NCBI RefSeq assembly: GCF_047511655.1
Contig: NC_133393.1
Span: forward strand, 154,891,779 to 154,955,778
DNA: 64,000 nt
DNA from: Castor canadensis
Lineage: Eukaryota > Chordata > Mammalia > Rodentia > Castoridae
Direction of reading: 5' to 3'
Below the pieces are notes generated by a model. The model was not told the origin of the DNA and did no database searches. It worked only from the letters and a program-made list of their open reading frames with translations. This document shows, one piece after another, positions 45,380 to 57,850 of the stretch. How positions within the stretch are numbered: the first letter of the stretch is position 1; each line of letters opens with the position of its first letter. A program made the position numbers and the translations under genes.

Positions 45380-47354
45380 AGCAGCTCTGGGCACCGTGCC
45401 CCCGCCCATCCCACGCCTCCCCATGGCACCGTGAGCGCCCCCAACTCCGTAGGCACCTTGCGCGCCCCCTTACATCTCTTGTGCACTGCCCCCCACCACT
45501 CGTGAGATCCCTGGGGGCAGCTACTGCCACTGTCGACCCGAGCTCCGTCCCAGTGCCTGGTCTAGAGCTCTGCGGCTCACACTGGCCCCGCGGAGATGAG
45601 CCCTGCCACCCTGGCCGCTGTACGCAGCGCGCACGGGGTTGCGGGCACAAGGCTACGGATAGGCTAGGGGCTGTCGGTCCTCTGAGGGTCCCAGAGCTGG
45701 GCCCGAGCGTGCGCGCGCGTCCCGCTGCCCGCAATCATGGCAGCCGGCGCCTTGGAGCGCAGCCGCCGAGCACGCACCGGCAGCCTCCTCGGTGCCAAGG
45801 CAGAGAGGGCGGCGGGGACGGGCCGGGTACTCGCGCCTGCCCGTTCCCCTCGGCCGCACGGGTCCCGGGGCGCGCGTGAAGAGGAAGGCCGCTTAGTCCC
45901 CGCGGTGCGATGCCCCTGACCGGTGAGGGCAGACGGGCGGGCGGGGCTGCGGGTCGGAGGCGCGCAGGCGGGGAGCGCCCGGGGCGGCGTGCCCGCGGGG
46001 GCGCGCACGCGGGGCTGCGGGGCGAGGCGCGGGGCCGGGGCGGCGAATCCGCTGCTCTCGCTGCCCGCCCAGCCAGAGCGCGCTGGCCCGGGGTGGGGAG
46101 GGGAGCCCGGGAGGGGCGGCGCCGGGTCCTCACCCGCAGCGGGCACGGCGGGGGCCGCAGGGGCCTCGTTGGTATTCCGGGCGCGTCCGCAGCCCTGACC
46201 TACCCGCGAACAGGGGTGCCCGGGCGCGCGGGCACGGCTGCCGCCCCCGGGCGGTCTCCCCAGGCTGCGGGGCCCGCAGGCGCTTTGCTCTCCCACCCTG
46301 TCCCCTCCTCTCCGGGTCCCCGTACCCCCTCCCCCGCCCCGATCCGGCGGCGAAGGGGTGGGCAGGGAAACGCGCTCTCTGGGACAGGTGCCAACTCCGA
46401 GACAAAAGACATAAAATAGGCGGCAACGGGGGAAGCGCGGCCGGCGCGCTCGGGCGGGGACAGCGGCGCTGCGGGGGCCGCAGCCTCGGTGCGGACCGGG
46501 GAAAGTTTGGGAAGTCGCCACAGTCGCTTCACAGCGGCGGGGGACGCACGGCCCGGGCCGCCCTCCGCGCCGCGCTCGCCCTCTCCGCGCCGCTGCTGAA
46601 TAATTCATGGCGCGGCCGCCGGCCATTAGCATGCACCGGGCGCGCGGCTCGTCTGTGCCAAGCCGCCGCCGCATTCGGCGCCCGGGCAGCACCAGACGAG
46701 CGGCCGCGCGGCGACCGGGTTCACGCTGTCCCCGCGTCCGCCCGCCCCGCAGGGCCCATTGTGCTCCTTCTTGCGCCGCCCGCAGCCGGGCCCCGAGCCC
46801 GCCGGCAGCCCGCGCCCGCCCGACGGCCAGGCTCTGCACGTCCGGCCCGCGGCGCCCGCCCGGCCGCCCCGGGATGCACGTGAACTTGGAGAAAGTCGCG
46901 GGGCGCGCCGGTCTGCCCTCCGCAGCAGGGCGTGGGCGCCCGTGGGGCAGCGCGCTTTCGCTTTCGTCTGGGACAAAGGTCCCTGGCGGCGCCGGTCGCA
47001 GACGCCGTGACCAGGTCCTGCGGGCTACTCTTGTGCGCGGCGGGTCGTTGAATGCAGGGACGACGCAGGAGCCGGGAACCGAGGAGCCGCATGATTCGCG
47101 GCGCGGGACCTGGCCGTGCGCTTGCTCGCCGCGGTCTCACGCTGCGAAGAGTTGCGGGAGCGGCCACCGCTCTGCCTTCGGCCGTTTCCGCGCGGGATGA
47201 AGGCTGTAGCGCTAATCACCCAGGACACAGGCCAATGGCCTTTGCGACCGTGGGCACGTTAGCTCAGCCGAGGCCAAGCAGTCTTCAGGCAAGGACAGGG
47301 CTGTGGACCTGTGCGCCGCGGGCACGATCGGGTTCAAGGCGACTCCTCGGGACG
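45380..47354. promoter_or_regulatory. CpG island E, about 2 kb, the main orphan promoter
   Basis: The largest island: about 2 kb of dense CpG with poly-G runs (a potential quadruplex at 46011-46040) and repeated GGCGGCG/GCCGCC words. An AT islet with TAATTC near 46601 and CCATTAGCATGC near 46623 interrupts it. ATAAAATA at 46411 could be a weak TATA-like word on the + strand. A strong donor word ACG|GTAAGT (exon end 47354) marks its downstream border and would suit a + strand first exon. Long open frames on both strands (391 codons minus at 45664-46839; 256 codons plus at 45109-45879) have Arg/Ala/Pro/Gly composition and no recognisable domain. Island size and isolation suit a developmental gene or its divergent non-coding transcript. 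Confidence 0.7.
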
Positions 47355-48640
47355 GTAAGTGCATTTCTCACTTTCGCTACTTAGTATTTAAATATTAATG
47401 AAAGGATTTCTAAGAGGGGCACTTCTGCGGAACAGGCCTTTCTTTCACAGTCACAGTCGTGGGGACATCCAAAGGCGGTTGCTCTTGAACCCGAAACGGG
47501 CCAGCTTGCAAGAACTCACTCCATCCTCCATCCGGAATTTGGGGTTTGTGAAATACAGGTTCTAATCTCAGGTGTGCAGACTGCTAGCCAGAGAGAATTT
47601 TGTCAAACACGTAAGTGCTGGCTGGCATTTTAAACAATAGAAAGAAAAAAAGAAAACATTTATTTTAGGGATATATGTGTTTGGGAATATTATTTAAAAG
47701 CCACAGTCCTTTCCTGAAAAATTAAAGTTTCATTTACTTCCTAAACCCTTTGCTCCTTTTTTTTTTTTTCCCCCTGCTGGGTGAGCATTTTCTAAGAGCT
47801 GATTTAGGGTGAACTCTTGGTTCCCCATCAGCGGCAGGGCCGTGAAGTGAAAGGCCTGATGTGGAAGCTGTTGTTTATGGTGGTGTAAAACGAAAAGCTA
47901 CTCATAACTTTTAGTAATAAATACCCCTTTGTAAGTGGTTCACACTCAGCCCCGGCCAGCAGCCCTGAGGAGATTGTGGAGATCAAAAAGAGGGTGAAGG
48001 AATGCTTCTTTGCCGTAATTATGGGGTTTTAAGGTAACGCTAAAATTAATTTTTCAAAGTTGAGTTTCAAAAGCCGAGGCAGAGTCCACAGTCCAGCAAC
48101 AGCTTCACTTTATTTTAGCTCATCGGTTCTGGCTATCTGGGATTTTTAAATGTCTGTCTGTCTGTGCGTGTACCTATCCTGGGTTAAAATGAAACCATAG
48201 CCAGGAGGATTAAACCTGCTTTAATACAATCGGGCCGCAGGTGCAATTTCCCCTCTCCTCTCCCTACCTGGTTGATGTGGTTTGGAAAGCCATGCTGGGC
48301 GCTCCCACCACAAAATCATGTGGTGGGGGCCTGTTTCCATAACACCCCAGAGTCATGAGCTGGCACTTGAGGCCCTGTTTCCGGGAACGTGGGCAAGGCC
48401 TAAGTATCCCAGGCCTGCTTCATGCCTCTCTCTGCTTGGGCTGCCTGGTTCCCCTCCATCCAGGGGAAGATCTCAAAGGAATGAGGAGAGGTGGGACACT
48501 GGGGAGGGGAGGTGATCTCAGAAGCAGGGGTGCAGCTTCGAAAGGTGCCACCCCAGCCGGCCGCTGCTGTGGGCATAGCATTGGCAGTGATGAGATTAGT
48601 CAACAGAAGCTCAAGTTCCACAGTGGCCTCGTCTGAAAAA

Positions 48641-48666
48641 ATGATTTCCCTAGATGATTTCCCTAG
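48641..48666. repeat. 13-bp exact tandem duplication
   Basis: ATGATTTCCCTAG occurs twice head to tail with no spacer. Confidence 0.95.
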
Positions 48667-49032
48667 TCCAGGGAGGATCAGTAATGCCGCTCTTGATGGA
48701 TGGGAGTTGTGTGGTGGTCTGCCAAGGTCTTCTGGGCATCCTGCAAGATGAAGACAGACCCCAGATTAAGGGGCACCATCTCTGCTTTCCAGGCCAATAG
48801 GCCGGACCAAAAGATAAGCAGGAAAGGCCGGGGCATAGAAGGAGATGTGGTCCCAGGGCCTTGTAGCGAGGTTGCATTTGTAAAAGGTTCAAGGTCTCAT
48901 GTACTGCCTCAAAGTGTACCCTGGTACACAAAAGGCAACATGGTAAGATTCTTCAGTACTCAGTGCACTGGCGGGAGCATCTTACTGTGTTGGAACATCT
49001 CATATTGGCAAAACTTATTTTTGAGGATACGC

Positions 49033-49054
49033 GCACACACACACACACACACAC
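49033..49054. repeat. (CA)n microsatellite
   Basis: Uninterrupted CA run. Confidence 0.93.
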
Positions 49055-49814
49055 GCAAAAGAGGAGGCCCTGAAAATGAAACTGACACTCGTCTCTTCTG
49101 TCACTGCTGGATTTAATATAAGGAATGGTGTAAACAGGGCCCTGGTAAAATGGACTGCTTTCCCGGCTAACGGGAACATGGCCTGTGATTTTCTGGTATT
49201 AAACTAGTGCCAAGCCCAGGGTGGCCCCTTTGCTTGTGCTGGGGCTATACACGGTCACAAGTGAGTGGTCTCCAGGGTGCTGGCTGGGCCTAGCCGGGCA
49301 GTGTGTGGGGATAAGGCTTGCCGGTCCCTTCCACTGAAGAGGGTCTTCTGAGTAGGTACAGGCCAGCAGTCAGCTTTGCTCAACAAGGACATCATGGAGC
49401 TTTGCACCAGGATTATTTTGTGTCCCTGTGGTTTGAAACTGGCTCAACAACTTCTGCGTAAACCTGTCTCCCTCACTCCAGTCCCCAGCAGGGCACTGGG
49501 GCCTATCCCAGTGCAGCATGAACAGGGTCCTACTGGAAGGCAGCAGGGATGGGCAGGGAAGATTTTTCCCATTCGGATATGCCCCCTGCTGTGGGTGCTC
49601 CCTCCTGTTCAGGGGAACCTCTTTTGTGCCTCCAGTGCAGGACAGTGTTTGGGAAGGGAGGGGCCTACCAAGCCAGGCAACAAACATCTTCAAACCACCA
49701 TACATAGTTTGTGTGTTGTCATGGTTGGGTATTGAGGGTATATTTGCATGTTTGGGGAAAAGGGAGAAAACTCTTAAAGAAATCTTGACAAGCTGCAGTG
49801 CCCAAGCTCACATC

Positions 49815-50030
49815 AGAGTGTGGAATCAGAGCACCCCAGGTTCCAATCTGTCCTTGCCTTAGGGTCACTGTGTGACCCAGACAAGTCATGTCACCTCCCG
49901 GAGCCTGTACCCTGAGCTCTTCTGAAACAGGTAATGAAACCAACCTCTGAGGATACAGGTGACATTATTTTATAAAGTCTAGTTCCTGGCACATGGTCCA
50001 GAGGTATTAAATGGCTTTTGCTATGATCAT
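49815..50030 (+). mobile_element. MIR, nearly full length
   Basis: CAGGTTCCAATCTGTCCTTG, then GTCACTGTGTGACCCAGAC and TAGTTCCTGGCACATGGTCC: core plus tail words in order. Confidence 0.8.
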
Positions 50031-53000
50031 ATTGTTAATGACAATAACTATAATCATTATTGTGTTTTCTTTATTATCACTTATTATTTTGTGTAATGTA
50101 TTATAATACGTGATGCTATATTCTAAGGAACAGAGATCTCACTTTTGGTTTTTCCAGAGTTTACCGCCCCTGCCCTGCAGGTGGTAGCAAGCATGGACCT
50201 GGATGAGACTCATGAGGTAGACCAGCCAGAGCTTGCAAAGCCAGCACTTTCCTTATCCCAGGGACTTGGTGTGGATGTGACCCTCTGGATGCATCTTGTA
50301 CCTTGTATTAGGTACAGGAGATGAGACCAAGGCCCCCTTGGGGACTGGGAATTTGCTGATGGAGAAAGTACCCCTTCCAGAGCAGGATGGGAACCCCACA
50401 GAGATTGGCACTTTAGGGGCACATCTGGGTGCTGGCCCTGGGTCTGACTTTTGCGTCCCATGGGGGTCCAGAGTAGCCACGGCAGCTGCCAGTTTCCTTG
50501 CTGGAAATGCAATTTGGTAGGAGAATTTTGCCACAAGCAAATTGTTTCTTGGCCCCAAGAGTGTGTGTTTACCAAATGACTTGCTTGGGAGGATTTTTGC
50601 TTCTAGCTGATCATTAAGATTACCCTTTCTCAGAGCACCTTGTTGGAACAAGACGAAACCCTAAATGGTACCCGCCATACTTTCTGATATTCTGGAACTG
50701 AGTAGGGAGGAAAAAGCAACAATTGTCTCGAAGCAGAGACAATGGACCTTTTACATGAAATATTCATTTTCAGGGTGACCATTGTTCCCTTGGTTTGAAT
50801 GGTCACAGGAGCTCCAGCACCTGGGTATCACAGGCCCTGGGTTCGGAGTCAGGGATGGAGATTTACAGGAGAAAAAAAGAGAGTGAGCTGCAGTTCTTGG
50901 GAAATTTCAGTGGTTATGTTTGGCTTTCTTTGTTGAGCAGAATTTAATCTTTCACAAGTTGATTATTCTCCTGCAATTTCTTTTTGAAGGCCTCAAAGGC
51001 ACATTTGTGACCCTTGGAAAGGTAGCCAGGTTGCCGATTGAGGGTTGGACCATGCCTCCATCAGACCAGGCCCGGTCACCTTTGTCTCTTAACTGGGTTG
51101 CAGAATCCAAGTGAGGAAAATGGGGACTGGAAGAGACAGTGGGGGAAGGGGAGAGAGTTCGCAGAAGGCTGGAGGGCCTTCCTGATGGCAGTTTTGGGCA
51201 ATATTTTTGGTTTTCCAATGTCATTTACTCTTGCCCAAATCCTTTTCTCAGGTGAACTTGGGAATGGCCTGAATGTTGTGGGGGAGTCTGACTGGACCTG
51301 GAGACACCCAACACAGGCCCTCAGATAAACTCTCCCGCAGCAGAGGATGTTTTTCTTACCAGTGACAAGCCTGGCTCAGAGTGAGCACACGATAAATATT
51401 CTCTGAATTAACAGAATGAGCCGAATGTCACCCTGAGGCCTACACACCCACCATCCTGCCTGACTCCTTTACACATGGAAGGTGCTGGAGCTGTGCCTGG
51501 CTGTGGGTGACCAAGGGAGCCAGGCCAGTTGCTTGAGCTCACCACAGGAACTCAGGGAGGCACTGATGATGCTGGCGCTTATAATGGGAACACAAGGAAG
51601 GACCTCAGTCTGGATATCCCAGGTAGCCTCTGGGACTATGGGCAGAAGTGGTAAAGTTGAAAACACGGAAAAGAGTGAAATCTGTAGCACAGGTTTCTAT
51701 TCACTTTCGGGGTAGGAGTAGGGATGTTCTAACCCAAAAGGCAGCACAGTCTTGGGATCAGATTTTTGGGTGGGAAACTTCTGGTTGGAGTCTGGATTCT
51801 GGGCCTCACCTTTCCCTCAGGGTCAGAAGCCTTGTTCTCAGATGTCTGACCGGTGGCTGGGAGGATCTGGGAGAAGAAGAATGATGGGTGCTGTGGAACA
51901 GGTCTTGGTGGTTGTGGCTGTAAAATGTGTGCGTGGGGCGTATAGAGTAAAAAGGCCATATACATAAAGATTCCATACATTTTCCCCTCAGGATTAAAGG
52001 CGGATGTTGTCCCTGAGGTCTTGGCATTCTCACATGGAGACTGGCTTTTCCGTGAACCGCCCTTCCTTAATGCTGGATCTCAGATGGCAGGAAGAGCATT
52101 TAGCCGAAATATTTACCTCATGATTTGGGGCTCTTAAATTTAGAATCCCCTTTCATGTGTTTAAGAGAGGTGTTTACATTTAAATCAGGCTTTTATAATT
52201 ACATTTTAAATTATAATAAATGGTGATGCCAGGGCTTCAGTTTCCCGTATGTCTCAGCAGTAAGAGGAGCTTTGGTGAATGGGTCCTGGATTGCCCAGAA
52301 CACAGACCCGATTGTACTGATTCTGGCCTGGAGGGATCCGGGAGCATGTCAGGGTCCATGGGTGTCAGCTGTGGAGCCTCTCTGTCCACCTGGAGGAGGG
52401 CATATTGACATGGATTCTAGCCAGCACAGTACCGAAGGCGCCAAACATCTTGCACACAGTTCCACTGAGAAGCGCCGACTGTCCTCTATGATGTGTCTGT
52501 GTCCTGAGTCCCTGACAGCCCAGAGGACTGCTTGGGCTGCAGTGTGAGGAGGCCATTACCACCTGGACAGCCAGCTGGACTCATCAGTGGCCAGCAACAG
52601 TGCGGGGGAGGGGGCACCTCCTTCCACTGCCCTGTATCCCAAGTTCTGCCTCCTGTCCCTTATCCCAGCAAAACCTGAAATGGCCACCCAGTCTTCAGTG
52701 GCTTCTCCATGTGGCAGGCTGGCAGAGCAGGCCCCACTCCACAGAGCATGGGGGACCCTTCTCCTCCCGGGGCCAGGCTCTTGGCAGCCATGCCAAGCTG
52801 TTGCTGGCATGAATTCCCTACGTTCCTGGTCGAGCGCATGGCATCGGAATCCTACCTGCTTTGTCTCTGGCGTCAGCTGGCAAGCAGTCACGTGGCCATG
52901 TGCGTGAGACCAGGGCTGAAGACCAGAAGCTCCTCCCGGGCAGCTTCCTTTTTGAGCACCATTCTACCCTCTCCCCTGACCCTGACTTTGGCTTTCAGAG

Positions 53001-53689
53001 TGATTGTCTGAGCAGGCATAAAGCAGTATTAAAATAAAACACAATCCAGGCAGCCCAGGAGCTCCTGTCCCACAAGACTGCGGCGGGTTAAACAGTCCGC
53101 CCAGCTGTCCTTTACCTGTACTCATTGTGAACAGAAAAGCCCCTATCATGTCCCAGACACTGCCAGGAGTATGGCCCAGAGCCCAGGGTATGAACGTGTG
53201 AGGGCAGCAGCCCAGACAGTGGTCACTCCATACCATCCCCTCTGATTTGGAGCTGGCCCAGTGGCCCCAGGCACCTAGGGAGGGGAGCACACCCACGAGG
53301 AAGCCCCTTCCCATACTCACAGGCTGGTTGCATTCCCACGTGAGTACTGCAACGTCACACAAAGGACTCAAGGTGAGACTGGGCTGACAAGGTGACCAAC
53401 AGACCCAGCCCGGTTGCCTGTAGGACAGGGCAGCAGAGTTGGATAAATTTCAGCAAAAGTGCCCACATTCAAACCCTCAGCCCACTGAGCAGGGTCAGAG
53501 GGCCAGAGCACTTAACTATATCCCTGAGGCCATGACAAGGAATAGCTTTGGTGACACTGAAGGATTTGTGAGGGTCTGAGGACATGGGTGATGTGTCTGG
53601 ACTCCACCCTGGAACTTCTTCCTTATCTACCACTGCCTTCTTGGCCCTCCTGGGCATCCGGAATCTATTGAGCACGGACTGGGTACTAG
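50031..53689. other. Unique sequence with one MIR tail
   Basis: No gene recognised. GAGTGAGCACACGATAAATA at about 51379 is a MIR tail piece. 52080-52230 is AT-rich. Frames of up to 135 codons overlap on both strands. Confidence 0.45.
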
Positions 53690-53885
53690 GCTGGGCGTTT
53701 GGCAGTCTGTGTTTCATTCTGTCGCCTAGTAGCCCTGACTGATAGGAATCATTGTCTCCCTTCTTCATTGGATGGGGAAACTGAGGCTACGAGAGGTTGC
53801 ATGGCTTGCCAACAGTTGGGTGGCCAGTCAGACACAAGGCTGGATTTAAATCCGTGGTCTCAGCTCCTGTCCACAGCATGGCTAG
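53690..53885 (-). mobile_element. MIR fragment
   Basis: TGGGGAAACTGAGGCTACG, then TGGCTTGCCAACAGTTGGG and GATTTAAATCCGTGG. Confidence 0.75.
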
Positions 53886-54960
53886 CCTCCATGGGTGTTC
53901 AGATGGGGTCACTCCAAGAACCTTGGCTGGAGAGCTGCTGGGGTGGGGCCCCAGGCTCCCCCTAAAGGGAAGCAGCCGGGTGCTGGCTGCTGCTTGTCCT
54001 CTGTAAAGCCCCGAGTGGGAACAATGTGGCCTCTATCCTGGAGCAGAGCAAGCCAGCCTGCCTGGACTCTGGGTACCTCAGAGCCGCCCAGCCAGGCAGG
54101 CGGCAGCAACATGGCGCCTGGGCCACGCTGCCTGTCCACAGGGCTGCCTGGCACCTGGGCCGGGCCTTTCCCGGGGTCCTCCTCCCGCGGCTGCTGAGTG
54201 GCCAGGCACTGTAGCGTCCTCCTCCCTCTGCCTCTTGGCCAGCCCCCGCCTTTTTTTTGGTGGTGGATTTGGGGGCCCAGCCGCCCGCCTCTGCCACGTC
54301 TGCCATCCTCCCGGCACCCACGAGCATCTTTCGAAAATTCCCGGTGGGCGGGGCCGAGCCGCAGCGGCCGCCTCTGGCCCCCCCTCCCCGGGCAGCCAGT
54401 GTCAGATGAGAGCAGGAGACAAAAGTAGCATTTTCCTCGTCCTCCTGGGCTGGCAGCAGGGCCTTCCCCCAGTGCCACTTGCTTCTGGCAGTCCTGCCCC
54501 CCGGGTGTCAGGGTGGCCAAGACTCAGGCCTGGACCAAGGGACTGATGGACAGTGGGCGGCCAGAGCCCAGCAGGCCCAAAGCCCTGTTGGACTGAGGCT
54601 GGCACCTGGTGATGGCTTGCTGGCCAATGGGACGTACCATCCTCCCCCCAGCCAGGGCAGGGGACATCATTTTCACTTCCTGGCTTTTACGAAGGCGCCT
54701 CTGTCCTCCAGCACCTCGGTAAGTGACCTTCCCCCCTTCTCCTCCTGGAGACAAACCCAGGGCCCTGCCATCTTGTACTCCATGCCTGTTACATCTCCTC
54801 CCCTCTAATTGGCTTATCCAAAACCCCAAATTCTATTTCAGAACACCCCCCCACACACACACACACAGCATCTCGAATAAAGCAGGCACTGCCAAAAACT
54901 GCAGAGAAGAGACAGAAGTCAAGCCACTTGTTTTTAAGATCCAAAGTGATGGGCTTTAGA
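53886..54960. promoter_or_regulatory. GC-rich block F, weak CpG island
   Basis: CpG is moderately enriched around 54080-54420 (GTGGGCGGGGCCGAGCCGC near 54342). Weaker than islands A-E. A minus frame of 203 codons (53909-54520) faces plus frames over the same DNA; none is recognisable. A CA tract lies at 54849-54866. Confidence 0.4.
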
Positions 54961-56710
54961 AATTATAATAAAATTCCCGGTAGCTGTGTGTTCAATTACG
55001 ATCTGAACAAATGCTGGAGGAGGCATCGGTAGGCACGGCTACCCCTCCTTCCTCGTAGTGTCGCTTTGTTGTGTGTGTCTATGGTGCTGGGGGGGGGTCT
55101 CCTCATTATTTTATTTTATTATTTTTGGTGGCGCCAAAGAGTAGCAAAGGGAAAAACATCAGAATCGCCCTCGGCTCCTCCCAGCAAACTCGACGCAGTC
55201 AGGGCCAGGCCGGCACACGGAGGGAGGACGGGAGGACTCTGCACCCAGAAACAGAGGCCCTTTTATTTTGTCTTGCATTTGTAATGCTACCATTTCTACA
55301 GTTTAGGATCTAGTGCTTTTCTGCCTTTCATTTCTTTTTTTTTTTTTAAAGGAAAGGAAGCTTTTTTTTTTTTTTTTTTTTTTTGGTGTTCAGCTCAGTG
55401 TAGGGGAAAATCTTTGAGGTTGTTTTGAGCTTTGCTTTTTAAGCACTTTTTAGTTTGGGGGTTCCATCTCACAGTGCTGGGCCTGGCTCATGATATCTTG
55501 TGCGGCATGCTGGATAAGCGGCGTACATGGACACCACCCATTAGACAGACCCTCAGGAAGCCCTAAGTACCTCCAGACCTGGTCCCCATCCCATCCTAGT
55601 TTCCCACCTGCAGAGCTAGGAATGTTGCTGACACTGCTGGGAGTCTCCTAAAGACCTTTGTGTCTCCCTGCCATGCCAACCACTGTCCATGAGTCAGGTC
55701 AGTGCCTGGTGGCTACCTGAGTTTAGTCTCCAGCCTGTCAGGATTGCTTACCCTTTCCGTTAAACGGTGAACCTTGCAAAGCCCAGCTCCATGCTCACCT
55801 CCACTCAGTGGCAGGCTGACAGAAGCATCCTCGGACACGGCCTGGTTTCCCCTTGTGAGGGCAGCTGGGGTCTTGATTTATGGGAACTGGAAAGTCCAAG
55901 GCAGAAAGTTCTAAATTGCACCAGAAGGAAAATTCCCAGTACATACATTGTGTTCCTAGTGCAGAGGCGTGTGGCCCTGTGCGTAGGGCCTCGGTCTGAG
56001 CAGCCGGCCAGCATAGACACCACCAATATGCAAACGGACCTCGGCTCACCCAGGGAGCATCGCGGCGGCTGCTTTTGTTCTTCGGTTAGACGGCAGTCGC
56101 TGCTGGAGGGTTTCGGGCTGCAGAGACAGGCATGTATAGCAGAGATAATTAAAACATTTTCATGTTTATGACAGCCACATTCTGCTGCTGCAAGCTGGAG
56201 GATTCATTCCGCCCAAATATTTAGCAAGCATTGAATGGTGGCAAAATAAAAGTAATAGGGAAAAAAAAAAAAAACCCCAGTGTAATATGTTTTAAAGGCA
56301 AAAGAGGTGAGAGGGTAGAGATGGGGGTAGGAAGAGAAGCGTTTAGCATTTTTGCAGAATTTATATTTTGAATAGCTACTCACTCTACCCTTTTTTGGGG
56401 TATATGCTTTAATCTTAAATTCTGGATTGACGGATGGTAAAATTTCTTGATTATTAATGAATTCGCCTTCTCTCTGGACAAGGTGGGGCAAATAGCAGAA
56501 GAATCAATTAATTTACATAAATGAGCATTTTCATCCTAAATTTGTGTTTTCCACTGTGATTAAGTTCGTGCATTGCTTGCATGAATCACACATTTTCCTG
56601 TGGATGCCTTACACACCAGCAGTTAGACGTGATCTGTCGTCATCTTCGGTTTTAACTTGGTTAGCACTTGATCCCCCATCAATAAAATGCCATAAATTCT
56701 GGGGTTGTTT
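54961..56710. promoter_or_regulatory. AT-rich, SINE-free enhancer-like block
   Basis: Unique DNA with homeodomain-type words (GATTATTAATGAATTC near 56447, CAATTAATTTACATAAATG near 56504) and a complex segment at 56130-56250. It contains T and A runs (55362-55384, 56261-56274). No exon recognised. Conservation not tested. Confidence 0.35.
55362..55384. repeat. T homopolymer run
   Basis: A run of about 23 T with no SINE or LINE body attached that I can recognise. Confidence 0.95.
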
Positions 56711-56793
56711 TTCTTTTGTGGTACTGGGGGTTGAATTCAGGTCCTCAAGTTTGCTAGGCAGGCGCTCTTACCACTGGAGCCACTCTGCCAGGC
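56711..56793 (-). mobile_element. ID-like SINE
   Basis: GTGGTACTGGGGGTTGAATTC, then TTGCTAGGCAGGCGCTC and CACTGGAGCCACTC. It ends the SINE-free interval of about 30 kb. Confidence 0.88.
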
Positions 56794-56919
56794 AAATAGA
56801 TTCTATTTTTACAAAAAATGGAAAAATCTTAGCATTCTCCATGGCACCCAGTACTTCTCAGCAGCATTTTTTTTTTAAGAGTACCACGCAAAGCACTCTT
56901 CACATCATTGCTTCTATAT

Positions 56920-57850
56920 AAATTCCACTATAGACTGAAATTATACATTCTCGCGGCACAGATGGGCTGGTCTGTCATTACGACTGCCTGGTATTTGTTG
57001 GAACACAGCATATTTCAATTGTGGAGTCGACAATTTCGAAGAACTGAGGTCAAAATAAACAAGTTGCATTTGCGTAGAGAAACAGACTTACTCTGTGACC
57101 CTCTCCTCCCTTGGAAGTTGGGTAGCAACAACCACTACCTTCGTTAAATTTTAATTTAATTTTTGGTCTTTAGCTTTTAAGTCTCCGAATGCCCTCTGTC
57201 AAGGGGCCTTAATTGTATTAACTAATTACCAATTTTTATCTTGTTTTGTTGGATGAACAGTGTAGTAGTGGACTTAAATTCCAACTTGTGGGGCGTGAGA
57301 CATTTGATTTTAGTATCTTATTCTTTTGCTGTTCTGTGTTGACTTGCATGTAATTATTTTGAGACCTTTATGAAAAAAAAACCAGATAAATATTTTGGAT
57401 GAGTTAAAGGTACATTTAAATACAAACTTAAAAAAAATTCAGCAGGTAAACTACATGGAGTGACTATAAACTTTAGAAAAAATTATCTCACCAAGATAAC
57501 AAAGGGTAGAATTTATTGGACCATATCAACACACTTGAGGGCAGAGCAGTTTTACAGCCACAGTAATTTGCAAACGATGATAACTGTTTATTTTGGGAAT
57601 TTGCACATATTATGATGCAATCAGCTCTGAGGCTTTATTTTTCCCTTTCCCACGTCTAAGCGTTTGCCTTTGCATTTCCAGAAGCGTTGGTGGTGGTGGT
57701 GGCGGGGGAGAGCTAGGGGCTGGGCTCCCCACCCTGCGAGCTCCAGTCCCAGCACCCATTCGTTGATGGAAACGCTTTGTTGTGGCTTGTTTATTTTAAG
57801 GATTGTACCTGTTGGTGGAGATGCTAGCAAATAATCAGAGAAGTGAAAAA
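56920..57850. promoter_or_regulatory. Enhancer-like non-coding block
   Basis: Complex AT-rich unique DNA with TTAATTG (57209-57215) and CTAATTAC (57222-57229) close together, ATTCTCGCGGCACAG near 56947 and TGATGCAATCAGC near 57612. No repeat and no exon recognised. It resembles a homeodomain-bound enhancer. Confidence 0.38.

Larger units (their letters stand above)
47355..49814. other. Unique, repeat-poor sequence downstream of island E
   Basis: No transposon clearly placed. It holds a T run near 47759, an exact 13-bp tandem duplication at 48641-48666 and a CA run at 49033-49054. It would be intronic if island E is a + strand first exon; this is unproven. Confidence 0.45.

Noticed and set aside
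45109-45879. 256-codon plus-strand frame
   Set aside because: It runs from unique DNA into the CpG island with no splice logic, domain or conserved composition, and overlaps minus-strand frames.
45737-45919. 60-codon frame with a good start context (CAATCATGG)
   Set aside because: Start context alone in a CpG island is not enough. No family recognised.
45664-46839. 391-codon minus-strand frame, the longest in the window
   Set aside because: It lies wholly inside CpG island E, where stop codons are scarce. Composition is Arg/Ala/Pro/Gly, long frames face it on the other strand, and no domain is recognisable.
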